DNA of 64,000 nucleotides from Moniliella sp. 'wahieum' (taxonomy: Eukaryota; Basidiomycota; Moniliellomycetes; Moniliellales; Moniliellaceae): contig RSEE01000077.1 in NCBI GenBank assembly GCA_003971905.1, positions 62,001 through 126,000 of the forward strand, written 5' to 3'. How positions within the stretch are numbered: position 1 is the stretch's first letter; every line of letters begins with the position of its first letter. A model generated the notes under the pieces. It saw only the letters and a list, made by a program, of their open reading frames with translations. It did not search any database and was not told where the DNA came from. The position numbers were made by a program, and so were the translations under genes. Below, one piece after another: positions 23,320-35,461 of this stretch.

Positions 23320-24037
23320 CGCGCAGATGGCAAGTTGGATACGGGCATGTATCCTCCCCAGTCTGCTGGGGACCGATTCGTTCCCCTCCATTCCATTTTC
23401 ACCCCCCATTGCCTTCCCTTCCATCCCACGTTCCTACCCTACCCTGCTACGGGTACAAACAATTTCTGTTTCCCATGGCGCACGGAGCGAAAACGTACCC
23501 CACGCACTTAGGTGAGCGTGCAGTGTACGTGTACAGCACAGACCAGACGGTTGTAATGCCGCCCCACCAGAGTGGGCAAAACACACTCTCCCACACAGTT
23601 GCAGGTACTTCCCCTCCTGCCTGCCAGTCACCAGTCACAAGTCATACATCCTAACGCCCAGCTGCGAACGGAGGGAGAGGCTGTCCCCACGTACCTACTG
23701 AGAACTGATCGATGATCGTCCTACTACAGGTGCCCGTTCCGCGGGAAACGGGGGCGCAGGCAGATCCCTCAGGGGGCGCCTGTGAGGTCGGAAGTCGGAG
23801 GGTAAGCACAAGAACCGAAGACGAAGCAGGACACGAACTTGGCTGCACAGCCGGCTATGCTGCCATACAAGGCACCCCGGGGAAGTCGTGGTCGTTGTGG
23901 CGGCACTGGCTGCTGCCCGTGGGAAAGTCCAATATGGTGGATAAGGTTGTGCTGGGCGCCGCGCGTGACCAAACGACCGGCTTGGCAGAGTGAAATGGTG
24001 AGGTGCGATGGGCGCGTCTGGAGACCTTTTTTGAAGT

Positions 24038-24061
24038 GGTGCATGGTGCATGGTGCATGGT
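24038..24061. repeat. heptad array, GGTGCAT (three copies)
   Basis: Three perfect 7-bp units followed by degenerate ones to about 24085. Confidence 0.9.
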
Positions 24062-24198
24062 GTATGGGTGCATGGTGTATGGACATGATGCGCGTGCTGG
24101 CAGAACGTCTCGTACTTAGCTTGATTGGTCACCCTGCCCCCTGAGCCTCAGACCTGAGCTTCAGGCCTCATCCTTCCCCGTGGCAGTGGCCAAGTGAG

Positions 24199-24235
24199 CT
24201 GGCCCGACGGCTGGCCCGACGGCTGGCCCGACGGC
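24199..24235. repeat. 12-bp tandem repeat
   Basis: About three units of GGCTGGCCCGAC. Confidence 0.85.
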
Positions 24236-24324
24236 CACAGTGGGACCAGTAGCCTGGGAGAGGGGTCAAAACTGGTACTACACTGCTGCACGGTACTCTG
24301 GTTCACACACGTATATGGTCTTCT

Positions 24325-24552
24325 GAGAAGAGAGAGAAGAGAAGAGAAGAGAAGAGAAGAGAGAGAAGAGAAGAGAAAGAGAAGAGAAGAGAAGAGAAGA
24401 GAAGAGAAGAGAGAAGAAGAGAAGAGAAGAGAAGAGAAGAGAAGAGAGAGAAGAGAAGAAGAGAAGAGAAGAGAAGAAGAGAAGAGAGAGAAGAGAAGAG
24501 AAGAGAAGAGAAGAAGAGAAGAGAAGAGAAGAAGAGAAGAGAAGAGAAAGGG
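24325..24552. repeat. 228-nt purine-only GAGAA/GAAGA tract
   Basis: No pyrimidine occurs on the plus strand across 228 bases. The tract is built of GAGAA, GAAGA and GAGA units in irregular order. Such tracts can adopt triplex structures and are prone to length change and assembly error. Confidence 0.95.
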
Positions 24553-25987
24553 CTGGCATAAATCCTAACAACCTCAAGCCATGTACCATGTACCGGTATC
24601 TTCTCTGTGTGGGGCTGCCCAAGCTGGTCAGAACAGAAGGACCAATGAACGATGATCGATCAGAACGGCAAGGACACAGGGCGCATCCTCTGGTGCATAT
24701 TGCATCCAACCTGCCTATGGGTGTGGTAACGTGTACGATGGATAACGCGGGTATTGTAGCTCGCGTCGAGGACGCGCGTGGGAGTGCGAGATCCGAGTGC
24801 CGCGACTGGGATCAAATCTCAGAACTGTCAAGCTTCAAGCTCTCTCAAGCTTCAAGCTCGATCTTAAGAGACGAGCGGGGGGCTGCTGGTCGCGCTGATC
24901 TGGGGACGAGCACGAGTACTGAAGCTTGAAGCATGAAGCTTGAGTACGTTTAGTACTCAGGCGGAGTGAACTGTGTATATTCAAGGCAGCCACCATGTAA
25001 CTTCGGACTTAAATCGTGCGGGGAGCGGATGATCGATTTGATGAGCGCAACGATGTGCGCCAGTGAGTCGGCGTGGCTGGCTGGCCAGGGTGGAAGTGGA
25101 TGTGAGATGTGATGATTGGATGTGATAGGTCCAACACCGTGGCTGGGAAGGGCTGGGATGCAGGATGGACGCGATGGAATCTGGAGCGATCAGAGGAGGT
25201 AAAAGGTGGTAAGCGAGAAAGGGTAGTCTCCGGTACATGTCGTAGCGAAAAGCCGTGGTAATGCAAACGTAACCATGGCGGCGCGAGGCCTGAGTGAGAC
25301 GTTGGCGTTGCGGACCATGGACAGGAGGGTGGGGGGTGAGTGGTACGGTGTACTGGTGGTGGGGAAACGGGGGCGCAGGGGGGATGGGTGGGAGATCTTG
25401 GACCAGAAGCAGAATCCAATTACTTGGGTGTGACGTGTGGCAGGTGACATTACCGCGTACGGGGGATAAGTTGGTTGAACGTTGAAAGTTTGACTAAGGA
25501 CTGCGTATCCAATCAGTTTGATCAGCTTAGCGCGTACTCAGCAACAGCACACCAGGTACGTGGTAGGGTTAGGAAAGGGTGGCCATTACGTCAGATGGAT
25601 CTTAGCCGTCCGTGTTTAGTCAGGCTGAGCGGCTACTGCCTGTTGAGCGAAATAAATGGAGCAGGCACCAGGGCGGCGGCTACCGGGTGCTAGTTTACGT
25701 TCACTGGGCAGCTGAGGCCTTGCCTGTTATACGCCAGTTGGGCGCACGGGCAGCAGGGCATCCCGACACCCCAGGCCGTTTGATTTGAAGCGCTGGCTGA
25801 GCCGCGCCGACTGGGACCGCGCTGAGTTACTCCGTGCGCTCGCACCAGGGCTGCGACTCAGCCTGAGCCAGGTCCAGCCAGAGCTCCTGGGTGTCTGAAT
25901 CTGAATCTGAATAGTGCGTAGTGCGTAGTGCGTCGTGCCTAGTGCTGACTGGTTCCGATTATCAACGCAGCACAGAGAGGGGCGAGC

Positions 25988-26041
25988 GATGATCGATGAT
26001 CGATGATGGCGATGATATCGATAATCGATAATCGATAATCG
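25988..26041. repeat. heptad arrays, ATCGAT+G then ATCGAT+A
   Basis: Two to three GATGATC units (25988-26007), then three ATCGATA units (26017-26041). They share the palindrome ATCGAT but differ in the spacer base. Confidence 0.9.
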
Positions 26042-26570
26042 GCACTGGTCGTGCTCGGGCTGGCACTGGCGCAGAGCGAGGCAGGCGGGACCGAGGGGAC
26101 GCACCCGGCGGAAGCCTCAAATGGTTGATGGTCGATGATCGATGAGCGCTTTCTTCGCGCTCTGGATGTGGATGTGGATGAGGAGTGGGCTCTGGTTCTG
26201 GCTCTGGCTTGGAATCTGAGTCTGGGTCTGAGTCTGAGTCTGACTCTGTGAGAGTCAGGCACGCGGCGTGGGAGGGGCGGTGGCACACAGCCGCCATGCG
26301 GGCCGCTCGACTGCCGCATGGCTAGCATGGCTGCTCGTGGGAGTGACCAGTACTCAGTACTCAGTATGGTCATGTCACATGCACATGTCCTCGGCCTCAC
26401 CGCCCTAACCCTCACATCGCCCATCGCACCCTCCATCTCATCATCCCAGACGGCAGCCCAGCTGGGTTGGTTTGACTCTCTCTCGTTCTCCCCGTGCTCG
26501 TCCCTCTCGTCTCCCACCCGCCACGCACCGCCGCTTCGTACCGCCCCACGGCTCTCTCTGCGCCGCGCCC

Positions 26571-29413
26571 ATGCACGCCGCCGCCGCCCTCCAGCGGCCC
26601 CTCCCCACCCCCATCAGCCCCGCCAGCACCCCCGCCGCCGCCCCCGCGCCCAAGCACCCCATCCTCCGTGCCCAGCCCCCCGCCGCCGCCTCCGCCCCTG
26701 CCTCGCCCGCGCCGACACACGCGCCATGGCCACACCCACCCGTCGCACCCCCCTCGCCTCCCGCTCCCGCTCCCGCTCCCACTCCGCCGCCTCCGTCTCG
26801 GCCCGTCGCCTCCCGCCCCTCGAAGCGCCTCGCCACCACACAACAAGAACACCAACAAGGAGCCTGCCATGGAGTGTGTCAACTGCGGCACCGACACCCC
26901 CCCTCTGGCGCAGAGACGAAGACGGCAAGCCCAACTGCAACGCGTGTGGCTTGTTTTACAAGTTGCACGGCATCCAGCGCCCAATCAATATGAAAAAGCC
27001 AGTGATCAAGCGGCGCAAACGCACCCCAGCTAAGGACTCCACTGCTGCTGCCTCTGCCTCTGCTTCCATCTCTGCCTCTGCATCTGCCTCCGCCAACAAC
27101 CACCCCGCCTCAGCCTCCCCCGCTACCCCGCTCTCCCCCAGCCTCGCATCCGATAACCTTCCTGCCAGCGACGGTGGCAGTGGCAGTAGCAGCGACAGTC
27201 CCCTGGCCCTGCAGCACCTGTCCCAGCACCATCCTACTCGCGTCCAATCTCCCGCGCCTCCTCCCTCCTCCTCTTCCTCGCCACCTCTGCCCTCTGGCAC
27301 GCGCTGGCAAACTGCCCAACGCCCAACACCTCTCTCCACCATCCCGATCGCGACCGAGAAGCGGCCATGGTGCTGATGGAGGTGGGCAGCGGAGCTGCCC
27401 GACGGCCTGCCCCCCTCCGCCCGATACTGTCCCCGCCTCGAGCACGGGCACAGGAACGGGACCTGAACCTGGATCCGAAATCTGCTACCCACAACTCCAC
27501 GCCGGTCAGGTTCCGGCGGCGGTACGACACGGGGCCCCTTTGCCTGGGTACCCGTACGTGCAGCAGGAGCCGGCAGTACCGATCGGGTCGGAGTATGACT
27601 CGCACTACCGGCCCCCCTCTGCCCCGCCGGGCTCTCAGCCCTCCACACCAGCCGCAGTCGCAATGGAGGTGGACTACGAGGTGGAGCGGACGTCCAAACG
27701 AGCGCGGGCATCAGCCGAGACTTACGGATCTGGCGAACCTAGCCAACCTCGCGACCCTGGTGGACCTGGTGGACCTGGTGGACCTGGTGGACCTGGTGGA
27801 CCTGCTTCTATAGCCCTAGGCCCTACCGACCCGTTTAGTACTCGCCTTACTGGTCGACCAGGCATTCGCAACTCCACCATTCGCTCCACGTCCCAACCGG
27901 CCACACGACTGCGCTCGCGTCTCTTACCCGACTCGTCGCCCGTGCTAGGCCGACGCACCCTGGCGCGTCTCCCTGGCGCACGGACCAGCCACTCACCTGA
28001 ATTACCTTGCACCTCCACCGGCCCAGCGTCGTACTACGCCCCCAGCTGGCCCGTGCACGGACACCTTGCCTACCCATACCCATACCCGCACTCGCACTCG
28101 CACTCGCACTCACACTCGCACTCGCACTCTCACCCAGCTCATTTCGGCTCAGTCCCGGCCCCCGGGGACAGGACCATTTACCTCCGCTTCCTGCGCTCTC
28201 CTTCCCGCCGTACCGGGTGCACCCTTCCCACCCTGCCCACCTTGCTCACCGGCGCGACCGAAGCGTGGACGCGTTCCCACCTCCCTCACTGCACACACTT
28301 CCCGAAGCGCCTTCCCGGACCGGAAGCGGTACAGCCAGCACCTTGTCCCACTCCGGTTCCGTTTCCGTCTCGGGCTTGGCTGCGGTACCTAGCGCACTTC
28401 CTCCGCTTCCTCCGCCCGGAGCGCCCGTGGACGACTGGGTGGGCACACTCGCTCTGGCATGCGAAGAGTTACGTGCAGAGCAGCACCGGATCGATACCTT
28501 ACTAGCACAGTACCATACGCTTTTGGCCTATGCACGCGCGAGCGTACCGGGACCGGGACGGGAAGTGGGAGTGGGAGTGGGATTGCGTTCGGGTGTGCCG
28601 GGTGCGGGTCCGGGTACGGAAATGGAAGTAAGTTGGGCTTCCCATGGGGTCCCACCACGTCGAGCTTTCTCCCAGGCTCCAACTTTATCTTCCTCTTGCT
28701 CTTCTTCGTCGTGTGCAGGACGGAGGTTACCCCCGCTCGCGGTCGCGCTCGATCCGTTGGTATCCGACTCGCATCCCCGTAGTCCTACCGCGCTCTTTCG
28801 GCCTGCCCCTGCCCCTGCCCCTGCGCCCGCACCCAGTTCCAGTCCCAGTTCCAGTTCCAGCCCCACCACCCACACTCACACTCACACTCACGCTCACACG
28901 CGCAACCCCCCCCATGCCCATGCTAGTGCCCAGGGTAGTACCAACCTAACGTGTTGCACGCGCCTCGCTTCCCCGCGCGCGCCGTTCCAACCTCCATTCA
29001 ACTCTAGCTCTATCTCTAGCTCTATCTCTGGCTCTGGCGCTACCGCTAGCGGGCCGGGTGGGACGGTAGCCCCGCGCACCTGGGACGGCGATACGTACAT
29101 GGCCGAACCCGAGGGCGAAGCTAAGAGCGAAGCTAAGGGCGAAACCGAGGACGACCGTACCGTGGACCGTGGTCGGTCGCTCGGCCGAACGAGGGAGGAA
29201 CGTACGAGTGCAGGATCACCTTGCCCGCCTGGCTCACGGTTAGCGTGGCAAGGTGCGCCGCCGACGAGTGTCGATGTTCCAGTCTCTGCAGGTAAGGGGA
29301 TGCAGACCGGGACGGGAATACAGATCGGGACGGGGACGGGGACGGGCATGTCGTTGCCGCCCATTCGGTCGCGTCCGTTATCTCCCACCGAGGCGGGGCA
29401 ACTGGCTTCGTAA
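26571..29413 (+). CDS. GATA-type zinc-finger transcription factor
   Basis: One GATA finger of the CX2C-X17-CX2C type (about 26878-26950): [25 protein letters not shown]. It is followed by the basic stretch [18 protein letters not shown] and VIKRRKR. The finger crosses a C run near 26898, where the frame changes once. A Ser/Pro/Ala-rich body follows, with a glycine-proline array coded by GGTGGACCT units (27758-27800) and a His-Ser or Leu-Ala array coded by CACTCG units (28085-28130). Near 28435-28530 a helical segment, [20 protein letters not shown], could form a coiled coil. The frame ends at TAA 29411-29413. The N-terminus is Pro-rich and its start is unsure. ATG 26571 is one option, and MECVNCG at 26869 is the last possible start. 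Several frame changes occur in the low-complexity body. Nitrogen- or iron-response roles are common for single-finger fungal GATA factors, but I cannot tell which applies. Confidence 0.75.
27758..27800 (+). repeat. in-gene 9-bp repeat GGTGGACCT
   Basis: About five units coding for Gly-Gly-Pro within the GATA factor gene. Confidence 0.85.
28085..28130 (+). repeat. in-gene hexamer repeat CACTCG
   Basis: About seven units, open in all three plus frames, so it does not show which frame is used. Confidence 0.85.
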
Positions 29414-29463
29414 CTCGTACCTCGTACGTGGTACTTTGTACCTAGGAACTAGGGATGGGAACC

Positions 29464-29486
29464 AGTACCGAGTACTGAGTACCGAG
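29464..29486. repeat. heptad array, AGTACYG (three copies)
   Basis: Three units with exact 7-bp period and one T/C change. Confidence 0.88.
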
Positions 29487-29626
29487 CAATGGGAAGCTTG
29501 GGTGTGGTCTATGCCCACGGCCACGGCCAAGGGTAGTACCTTTGTCCTTTATTTGCGTGGGACGGGGTGGGGTAGTGAGAAGAGCGTGGTACCTGAGGCC
29601 CGAGGCCTAGGGAGAGATTCGAACGA

Positions 29627-29654
29627 GCCTCAGGCCTCAGGCCTCGGGCCTCAG
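29627..29654. repeat. heptad array, AGGCCT+C (four copies)
   Basis: Four GCCTCAG units, one with G for A. A related inverted pair (CCTGAGGCCCGAGGCC) lies about 20 bp upstream. Confidence 0.9.
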
Positions 29655-30469
29655 GTTTCCCGTGTCTGGTGTCCCTCGCCCCATCCTGTCTGGTCTATTC
29701 ATGATTGCTGATTTTGCTTGGAGATGAGGTCCTGGCAGGTCACCGCCACGGTAGGCACAGCAGGTTGCAAGTAGCTTGCTACCCAAACCAGCAGAGCAGA
29801 GCAGAGCAGAGCAGAGCAACCAAGGCTGGTGGATATGTGACAGCAGAGGTCACAATCTACTCTACTCTATCGCCTCTCCACTTTGCTCCGCGTCCCCCGT
29901 CCTGCGTCTCATCTGTCATACTTATATAGCGCGCCTACGAGCGGTTCGGCCATCTACGCGTGTAGTGTGTTGGGCGAGTGTAGGTGCTGAGTTGCTTGGC
30001 GCAAGCGGGGAACGGGGGACGGGGGACGGGGGGCGAGCTAACCAGAGTGAACCATCAGCGCAGTGAAGCTTGAAGTTGGATAGATGGATGGACCCATTAA
30101 CCAGTCAGATCTGTGTCGAGACCGACGCTAGCAACCGTACAGCTACGTCTGCAACGGATACGCCTGTGCGTCCGAGGTTAGGAATGAACTACGGCACTGA
30201 CATGTGACATGTGCTGAGAAGACGGGAGGGAGACGAGAACAGAATGGTATGGATGGTAGGACGAGCGATGATATGATTGTGATATAGTTTAGAGTGGGAG
30301 CTCGAAACACGCAGTGGGCATGCGGGCGTAAGGGACAAGCCACCGCGACACCATGGCTCTTCAAGGTGGAAAGAACAAGCCAAGATGGCAAGGGAGAAGA
30401 GGGTGTCGGAACAGATGGGAGAGGGGGAAGCCGAACCCATTGCGCAGGTTCGTACGGGTAAGTTTTTGG

Positions 30470-32169
30470 CTAGAGGGGGTTGGGCGCATCAATGTTGATT
30501 GAAACCGCCTTGACCTGGACATAATTTTCCAGCGCATAACTTGCGTTTTCCCGGCCAATCCCCGACGCTTTGTATCCGCCAAAGGGGACTTGGGCCGAAA
30601 GGGCATTGTACGTGTTGACCCATACCGATCCGGCCTGGAGCGCGTGCGCCGTCTTGAGCGCATTGGAAACGTCTCGAGAAAATACGCCAGCGGCCAAGCC
30701 GTACATGGAATCGTTGGCCTTGTGCAACAACTCTTCTTGGTCTTTAAATTTGTGCACCACGACCACGGGGCCAAAGATTTCTTCGCGACTGATAACCGAG
30801 TCTCGGCACAGTCGGTAAAGATGGTGGGTTCAATAAACCACCCGGATGGCGTGCCTTGGCCTACGTACCGCGTGGCCGGCAAGGCTCGGCCACCAGTCAC
30901 GAGGCGCCCTTCGGTCTTGCCAATGGCAATGTAATGCAGAATGCGGTCGTACTGCGCTTCGTTGATTTGCGGTCCGAGGTAGGTATCCTTGTCAAATGGG
31001 TCGCCTACCTTGATGGCCTCAAACTTGGCTTTCAGGCCAGAGAGAAAGCGGTCGTAGATCTTTTCGTGCACGTAAATTCGCGTGCCGGCGCAACAAGTTT
31101 GTCCCATGTTAAAGTTAACGCCCATCGTGCACCAGGACACGGCTTGCTCCAAGTCAGCATCCTCCAAGACCACCGAAGGTGACTTGCCACCCAACTCGAG
31201 CGTGACTTTTTTCAAGTTGGTGTTGGCCGCTGCCTTCATCACGATTCGACCCACACGCGTCGAGCCCGTAAAGGAGATCTTGTCAATATCCATGTGCTCC
31301 GCCATGGCGTTCCCTGCGCCCGTGCCGAGACCGGTGACGAGGTTGACCACCCCAGGTGGGAAACCAGCTTGGTGGATCAACTGGACCAACTTGAGTGCCG
31401 ACAAGGGCGTAGCTTCCGCCGATTTGAGCACCACCGTATTGCCCGTTGCCAAGGCCGGGCCCAATTTCCATGCGGTCAACATTAAAGGGTAGTTCCATGG
31501 CACGATCGCCCCGCACACCCCAACGGTTCAAGACGAGTGTACTGGAACAAGTGTGGGTTTTCCCCGACAAGACTTGACCCGAATGTTTATCGGCCCAGCC
31601 GGCAAAGTACCGAATCGCTTCCAACAGTTGCGCCACATCGAACGCTTTCGCAATCGATAACGGTTTCCCATTGTCCATCGCCTCGATCGCTGCTAGCTCA
31701 TCCACGTTGTCCTCGATGAGACGGACGAGACGATGGAGCATCACGGCGCGCTGGGGACCCGTCGTGTTCAGGCCCCAGGTCGTCTTGAACGCCCGTCGGG
31801 CCGCTTGCACCGCCAAATCAACATCGTACCCATCCCCTTGGGCTATCTCGGCAATCTTTTCTTTGGTCGCGGGATTGTATACCGCAAGCAACTCGCCCGT
31901 CATGGCGGAAACCCATTGTCCACTGTGGTACGTGCGTACCCACGGGAACAGAAACCAACGGTTCCGGCGGTCTCCGTCAGCATCCATGCCAGACAAGCAA
32001 AACGTAGTAACAGGTAACAAAGAGAGGGAGAAGGAAAAGAAAACGAAACGAAAGATACGTACTCAATGTACAGACCTCCGCTGAAATTGGACTTGGTTCC
32101 GTCGGGGAAGGCAAGGTTGACTGTTGGCACAGGGGCCGAACCGTATGGGGCGCTGGAAGCAGGAGTCAT
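30470..32169 (-). CDS. NAD(P)-dependent aldehyde dehydrogenase
   Basis: Oxidises aldehydes to acids. Exon 1 (32169-32063) begins MTPASSAPYGSAPVP and ends in LYID. The intron 32062-31923 splices to GQWVSAMTGELLAVYNPATK. Later blocks are CGAIVPWNYPLMLTAWKLGP, the cofactor loop FTGSTRVGRIVM, the general-base Glu in VTLELGGKSPSVVL, and the catalytic Cys in MGQTCCAGTRIYVHEK. PQINEAQYDRIL and the C-terminal NTYNALSAQVPFGGYKASGI follow. The product is about 520 residues with no targeting peptide visible, so it is probably cytosolic. The frame changes near 31550-31510 (a G run) and near 30790, just before the ALDH oligomerisation region. All catalytic residues are intact. The closest fit by feel is the fungal cytosolic ALDH family used in ethanol or acetaldehyde metabolism. 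Confidence 0.9.
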
Positions 32170-33670
32170 TGTGTGTATCCCGAGACGAACAAAGACGAAA
32201 AGGAAGGAGATGGAAAGACAGTGGGATGACAGAACGAGATAGGGGAGAGGGCAGCTAGCCAACCTTATATATAGCTTTTGCTCACCAGAGGCATAATATG
32301 CATGCGACATGCCCAGGAAGGGGGACAAGGGCACAGCGACAATTGTAGGTCACCGACGACCCACCGGAAGGTAACAACACTGTGGGATGGGGGAGAGAGT
32401 AGTTGCGCCCTGTGTGGCATGCTGCATCGCATCTCAGATCTCATGTCTCATGCCTAATCGCAATCCTTTCGAGGGGCCACGGTGGGGGGGGGGCTTGGCA
32501 GATCATGATGACCGATGACAGGGAAGGTTCGTGCGTAGTGGAGACTGGCGGATCGAGCATGGCTGTTAGGTCGCTGGGGCGTCGCGCTGTAGGCCCAACA
32601 ATGTGTGTGGGCAGAAGAAAAGAGAGCCTCCGTCGCGCTGGGATGGGTTGGGATGATTCATGAAGCATGAAGCATGAAGCTTGTGAAGCTTGAAGGAAGG
32701 AATGACAACGGGGGTGAGCGCTGGGCTGCCCTGAGGCCTGACGAGGCTTGCCTGTACTAAAACGCAAACGAGCGGACGCAGCGGTCGGACGGAAAGAAGG
32801 CTGGTTCGTCCGTCGGTCGTCGCTGTGGGTTTTGGAGTGGGAAGAACAAAAGTTGTTCTCGGTGTCGTTGCTCATCGCGCCCAAGCGGGGTGCCCAGCGA
32901 GTGACGTCAATACCCAGTTGAGTACTCAGTGTACTCAGGACTCAGTGCGGGCCAAGCGGGTCAGCGCGGTGCTTGGGGCCGAGCTTGGCGCGTCGGCTTG
33001 CGCCCGTGCGGCTCCGGCGGGAGGGGGAGGGGGTTGGTCGTGCGCAACCCGTCGGTGCTCCTCGTCCCACACTCGCGTTGGGCTGAATATTGAGTGGCGC
33101 ACGTCTCACATAACCCGCTTCTTTTGCCTCGGTTCCGACCATCTCAAGCGACTAGTCACTGCTGAGCCGCCGCTGAGTCCTTGGATCATCGATCAACCAC
33201 CATGCATCTCATGCATCATTCCGCTGATTCAGCCTATTATGCAGCTTGCGTAATCAAATCAGCGCGCCATGGTTAAACGCTAACCGTAGACGGGTGGCCA
33301 AGCGACCATTTGACCCGAGAGGGGAGGGGAGGGGGGGTGGCATGCGCGAGCTAGAGAGGAGCAGAGAGGCGCCAACGGACGGATGCTCTGTCTCTCTCCC
33401 TTAGCTTGATGGTAAGTGTTTGCTGGTTTCATATACCCCCTCTCTCGTCCCGCTTGTTTACATAAACCCAGCGAAGGGTATGAAAGTTTTAGGACCCACC
33501 CACAATCGATTGCCACTGCTCAGACGATCGATCTGATCGATGATCAATGAATGATCGATGAGCCAGATGGACCTCATTAGCTCACTGGTCAGCGCCTGAG
33601 CGTGAATTTTTTTCAAGCGACAATCGGGACAAGTGCACCCATTGGAGCCACGCATTCCACCACCCGATCC
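32170..33670. other. 1.5 kb intergenic region between divergent genes
   Basis: Upstream region of the aldehyde dehydrogenase (TATA-like tatatata at about 32266-32273) and of SHQ1. It holds CATGAAG units (32659-32697) and irregular AGTACTC sequence (about 32922-32945). No gene is supported. Confidence 0.5.
32659..32697. repeat. heptad array, CATGAAG running into CTTGAAG
   Basis: Three CATGAAG units, then AAGCTTG units with one 2-bp interruption. Confidence 0.85.
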
Positions 33671-35350
33671 ATGTCGAGTCTGCAAGAGCGTCTGGCGGGG
33701 CTGGAAGGCGTACCGAATCGCGTTCCGCGCTACGTGTTTCACAGACCCCAGATCAAGTCAACGTGAGGGTATGGTGTCCTGGGGCGGAGGCGGAGCCGCG
33801 GGTGCAGGTGGAAGGGAGGGCGTTCGGGGTCGTGGTGGGTCCTTACTACCTCCCCCTGTTCTTGCCTGACCTGGTCAAGTCGGACGTACGCCTTGAACGT
33901 GGTGAAGAGCAGGGAGAATGGAACGTGGTATTGACCAAACAAACTTCCCGCCCTTTCTCTGGACTCGACACGCTCCAACCTGAAATTCTTCCCGTCGAAG
34001 GAATTGAGGCCTGGCCAAGGCTGGCCAGGCTGGCTTGCAGGCACCTTCGGGACCCAGTGGTAGTGGCACCCCCGACCAAGCTGCGACCGAGGCGATGCTG
34101 ACGCGTGCGCTGCAACGGGAAAACGCATCGCGGTCGTCGCTGCACCAACCAGGGTTGGTGCTCACGTCGGACGAGGAGATGCGCGCGGTGGATGGTCATC
34201 GGGAGGCTGAAGAGAAAGTGTTGCATGCGCTGAGACAAGAGGCCCTCTCGGGGCCTGAGCCTGGCGCTGGTCCTGCAGTAGGGCCATCTACGTTGTGCAC
34301 GTCGCCCAATGGGCCACGATACGGGTACGGTTTGGGCCAGGCGTTTGACCATCCTCTCGCACCACACTGGTCCAGCTCACCAAGGTGTACCAGCTACAAC
34401 AATCGACCCCTCTGCGCTCCCCTTGGGCCAGAGAGACGCGATGGCAACCGCGAGGAAAATGAAAAGTGGGATGAAGACTATTACTTGTACGTCCCCTCCG
34501 CTTCTTCAGCCTCTGCGTTGGACTTGGTGTGCTGACTGCCCTACCTGTGGCGGGGAACCTTTCAGGACTGTATGGTCGACGAGGACGGCGAAATCCAGAG
34601 TCTGATTCAACTTTTGCCTCCACTCACTTCTTTGCCCGAGGTGACCGTGTCGATGCACCGCCGCGTTGCCGCTCAGTAAGGAGACTGGCGATGTAGGGTG
34701 GCGAAGGAGGAGGGAGGTGGAAAGTATGCTGGTGAGCTTATTGTTCGGGTACGCCTACGACCGCCGCACTACCCTCGCCGAGCCTACCGTCCAAAGTGCC
34801 TGGACAATTTCCCAGCTCTCGCGCGCGCTGACTCACTTTGCCCCGGCGGCAGGTGCCAGCATTGTTGCTCCTGCCACAGCGCCCCTACCGGCGGTCTTGG
34901 CGCAGCATCCACTTCTCCCTGCTTGCTGGCCAGTTTCCGACGCAGTCTCACCGTGCCGCTCTACCGCTCCTATCTGTTGAGCTGCGCCGTGGTGCAAGAT
35001 GTGGAGCAACTTTTGGCCGCGGGCGTGGCGACGACTGTCACGGCCCTGGCTGCCGTACGAGCCATCTTCTTTGCCGCGGCGGGAGAAGAGAGGAAGAGGA
35101 TGACAAAGGCACCGTCTTACCGGACCAAGACCCGTTCCTGCTTGTCTTTGTGCGTGTCGCGCTAGATCCACTTTTGGCCTTGCTCCAATCGAGCGAAGGG
35201 GAGCCCTGGTGGCCCAGCTTTGGCTCACCTGCGGCTCAGTTGAACCATCCCGATTGGGACCCGCGCAAACAAGGGTTCAAGGAGCAAGTAGGTGGTCTAG
35301 ACCAGTGGGATCTCTTGACTCTGGACCTTTTGCTCCAGGACAACAACTAA
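33671..35350 (+). CDS. SHQ1: SHQ1-like H/ACA snoRNP assembly chaperone
   Basis: Shq1 holds Cbf5/dyskerin before it joins H/ACA RNPs. The N-terminal CS domain shows SQTPDQVNVRVW, VEGRAFGVVVGPYYLPLFLP and RPFSGLDTLQPEIL (33736-34010). The SHQ1 domain follows: ATEAMLTRALQRENASR, YGYGLGQ, NEKWDEDYYL, then an intron of about 80 bp starting at 34487. After it come DEDGEIQSLIQLLPP, LLFGYAYDRRTTLAEPTVQS with AWTISQLSRALTHF, FRRSLTVPLYRSYLL and VVQDVEQLLAAG. The C-terminus includes DQWDLLTLDLLLQDNN before TAA 35348-35350. These blocks match the family order closely. The start is uncertain: ATG 33671 is out of phase with the CS domain, so either an error lies between them or another start is used. The frame changes near 34050, 34700, 34870 and 35110. 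The gene converges on the MCR1-like gene, 111 bp away. Confidence 0.82.
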
Positions 35351-35461
35351 AAAGAATACCAGTTTCCAGCCTAGGGAGGATCAAACAATCGCACCAAACT
35401 GTTATCTTATTTGCATGGTGGAGGAGAGGGGGAGAGGAGGAAATAAACGTCCTCATTGTCT

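Larger units (their letters stand above)
23306..26570. other. 3.3 kb intergenic region rich in repeats
   Basis: The largest gene-free stretch. It holds heptad arrays at 24038-24061, about 24833-24861, about 24916-24940, 25912-25932, 25988-26007, 26017-26041 and 26349-26366, a 12-bp array (24199-24235), and a 228-nt purine-only tract (24325-24552). No conserved protein or RNA gene was seen. Confidence 0.6.
29414..30469. other. intergenic, between convergent genes
   Basis: Holds heptad arrays at 29464-29486 (AGTACC/TG), 29627-29654 (AGGCCT+C) and 30200-30213 (ACATGT+G), plus AGAGC pentamers at about 29793-29819. No gene was found. Confidence 0.55.

Noticed and set aside
24194-24568. Charged Glu/Arg/Lys open frame
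   Set aside because: It is the translation of the purine-only repeat.
28066-28392. Thr-His-Thr-Arg repeat frame
   Set aside because: CACTCG hexamers are open in all three frames. The region belongs to the GATA-factor gene.
10530-32000. Secondary-metabolite gene cluster
   Set aside because: The sedolisin, GATA factor and aldehyde dehydrogenase are far apart, and there is no polyketide, peptide or terpene synthase in the window.
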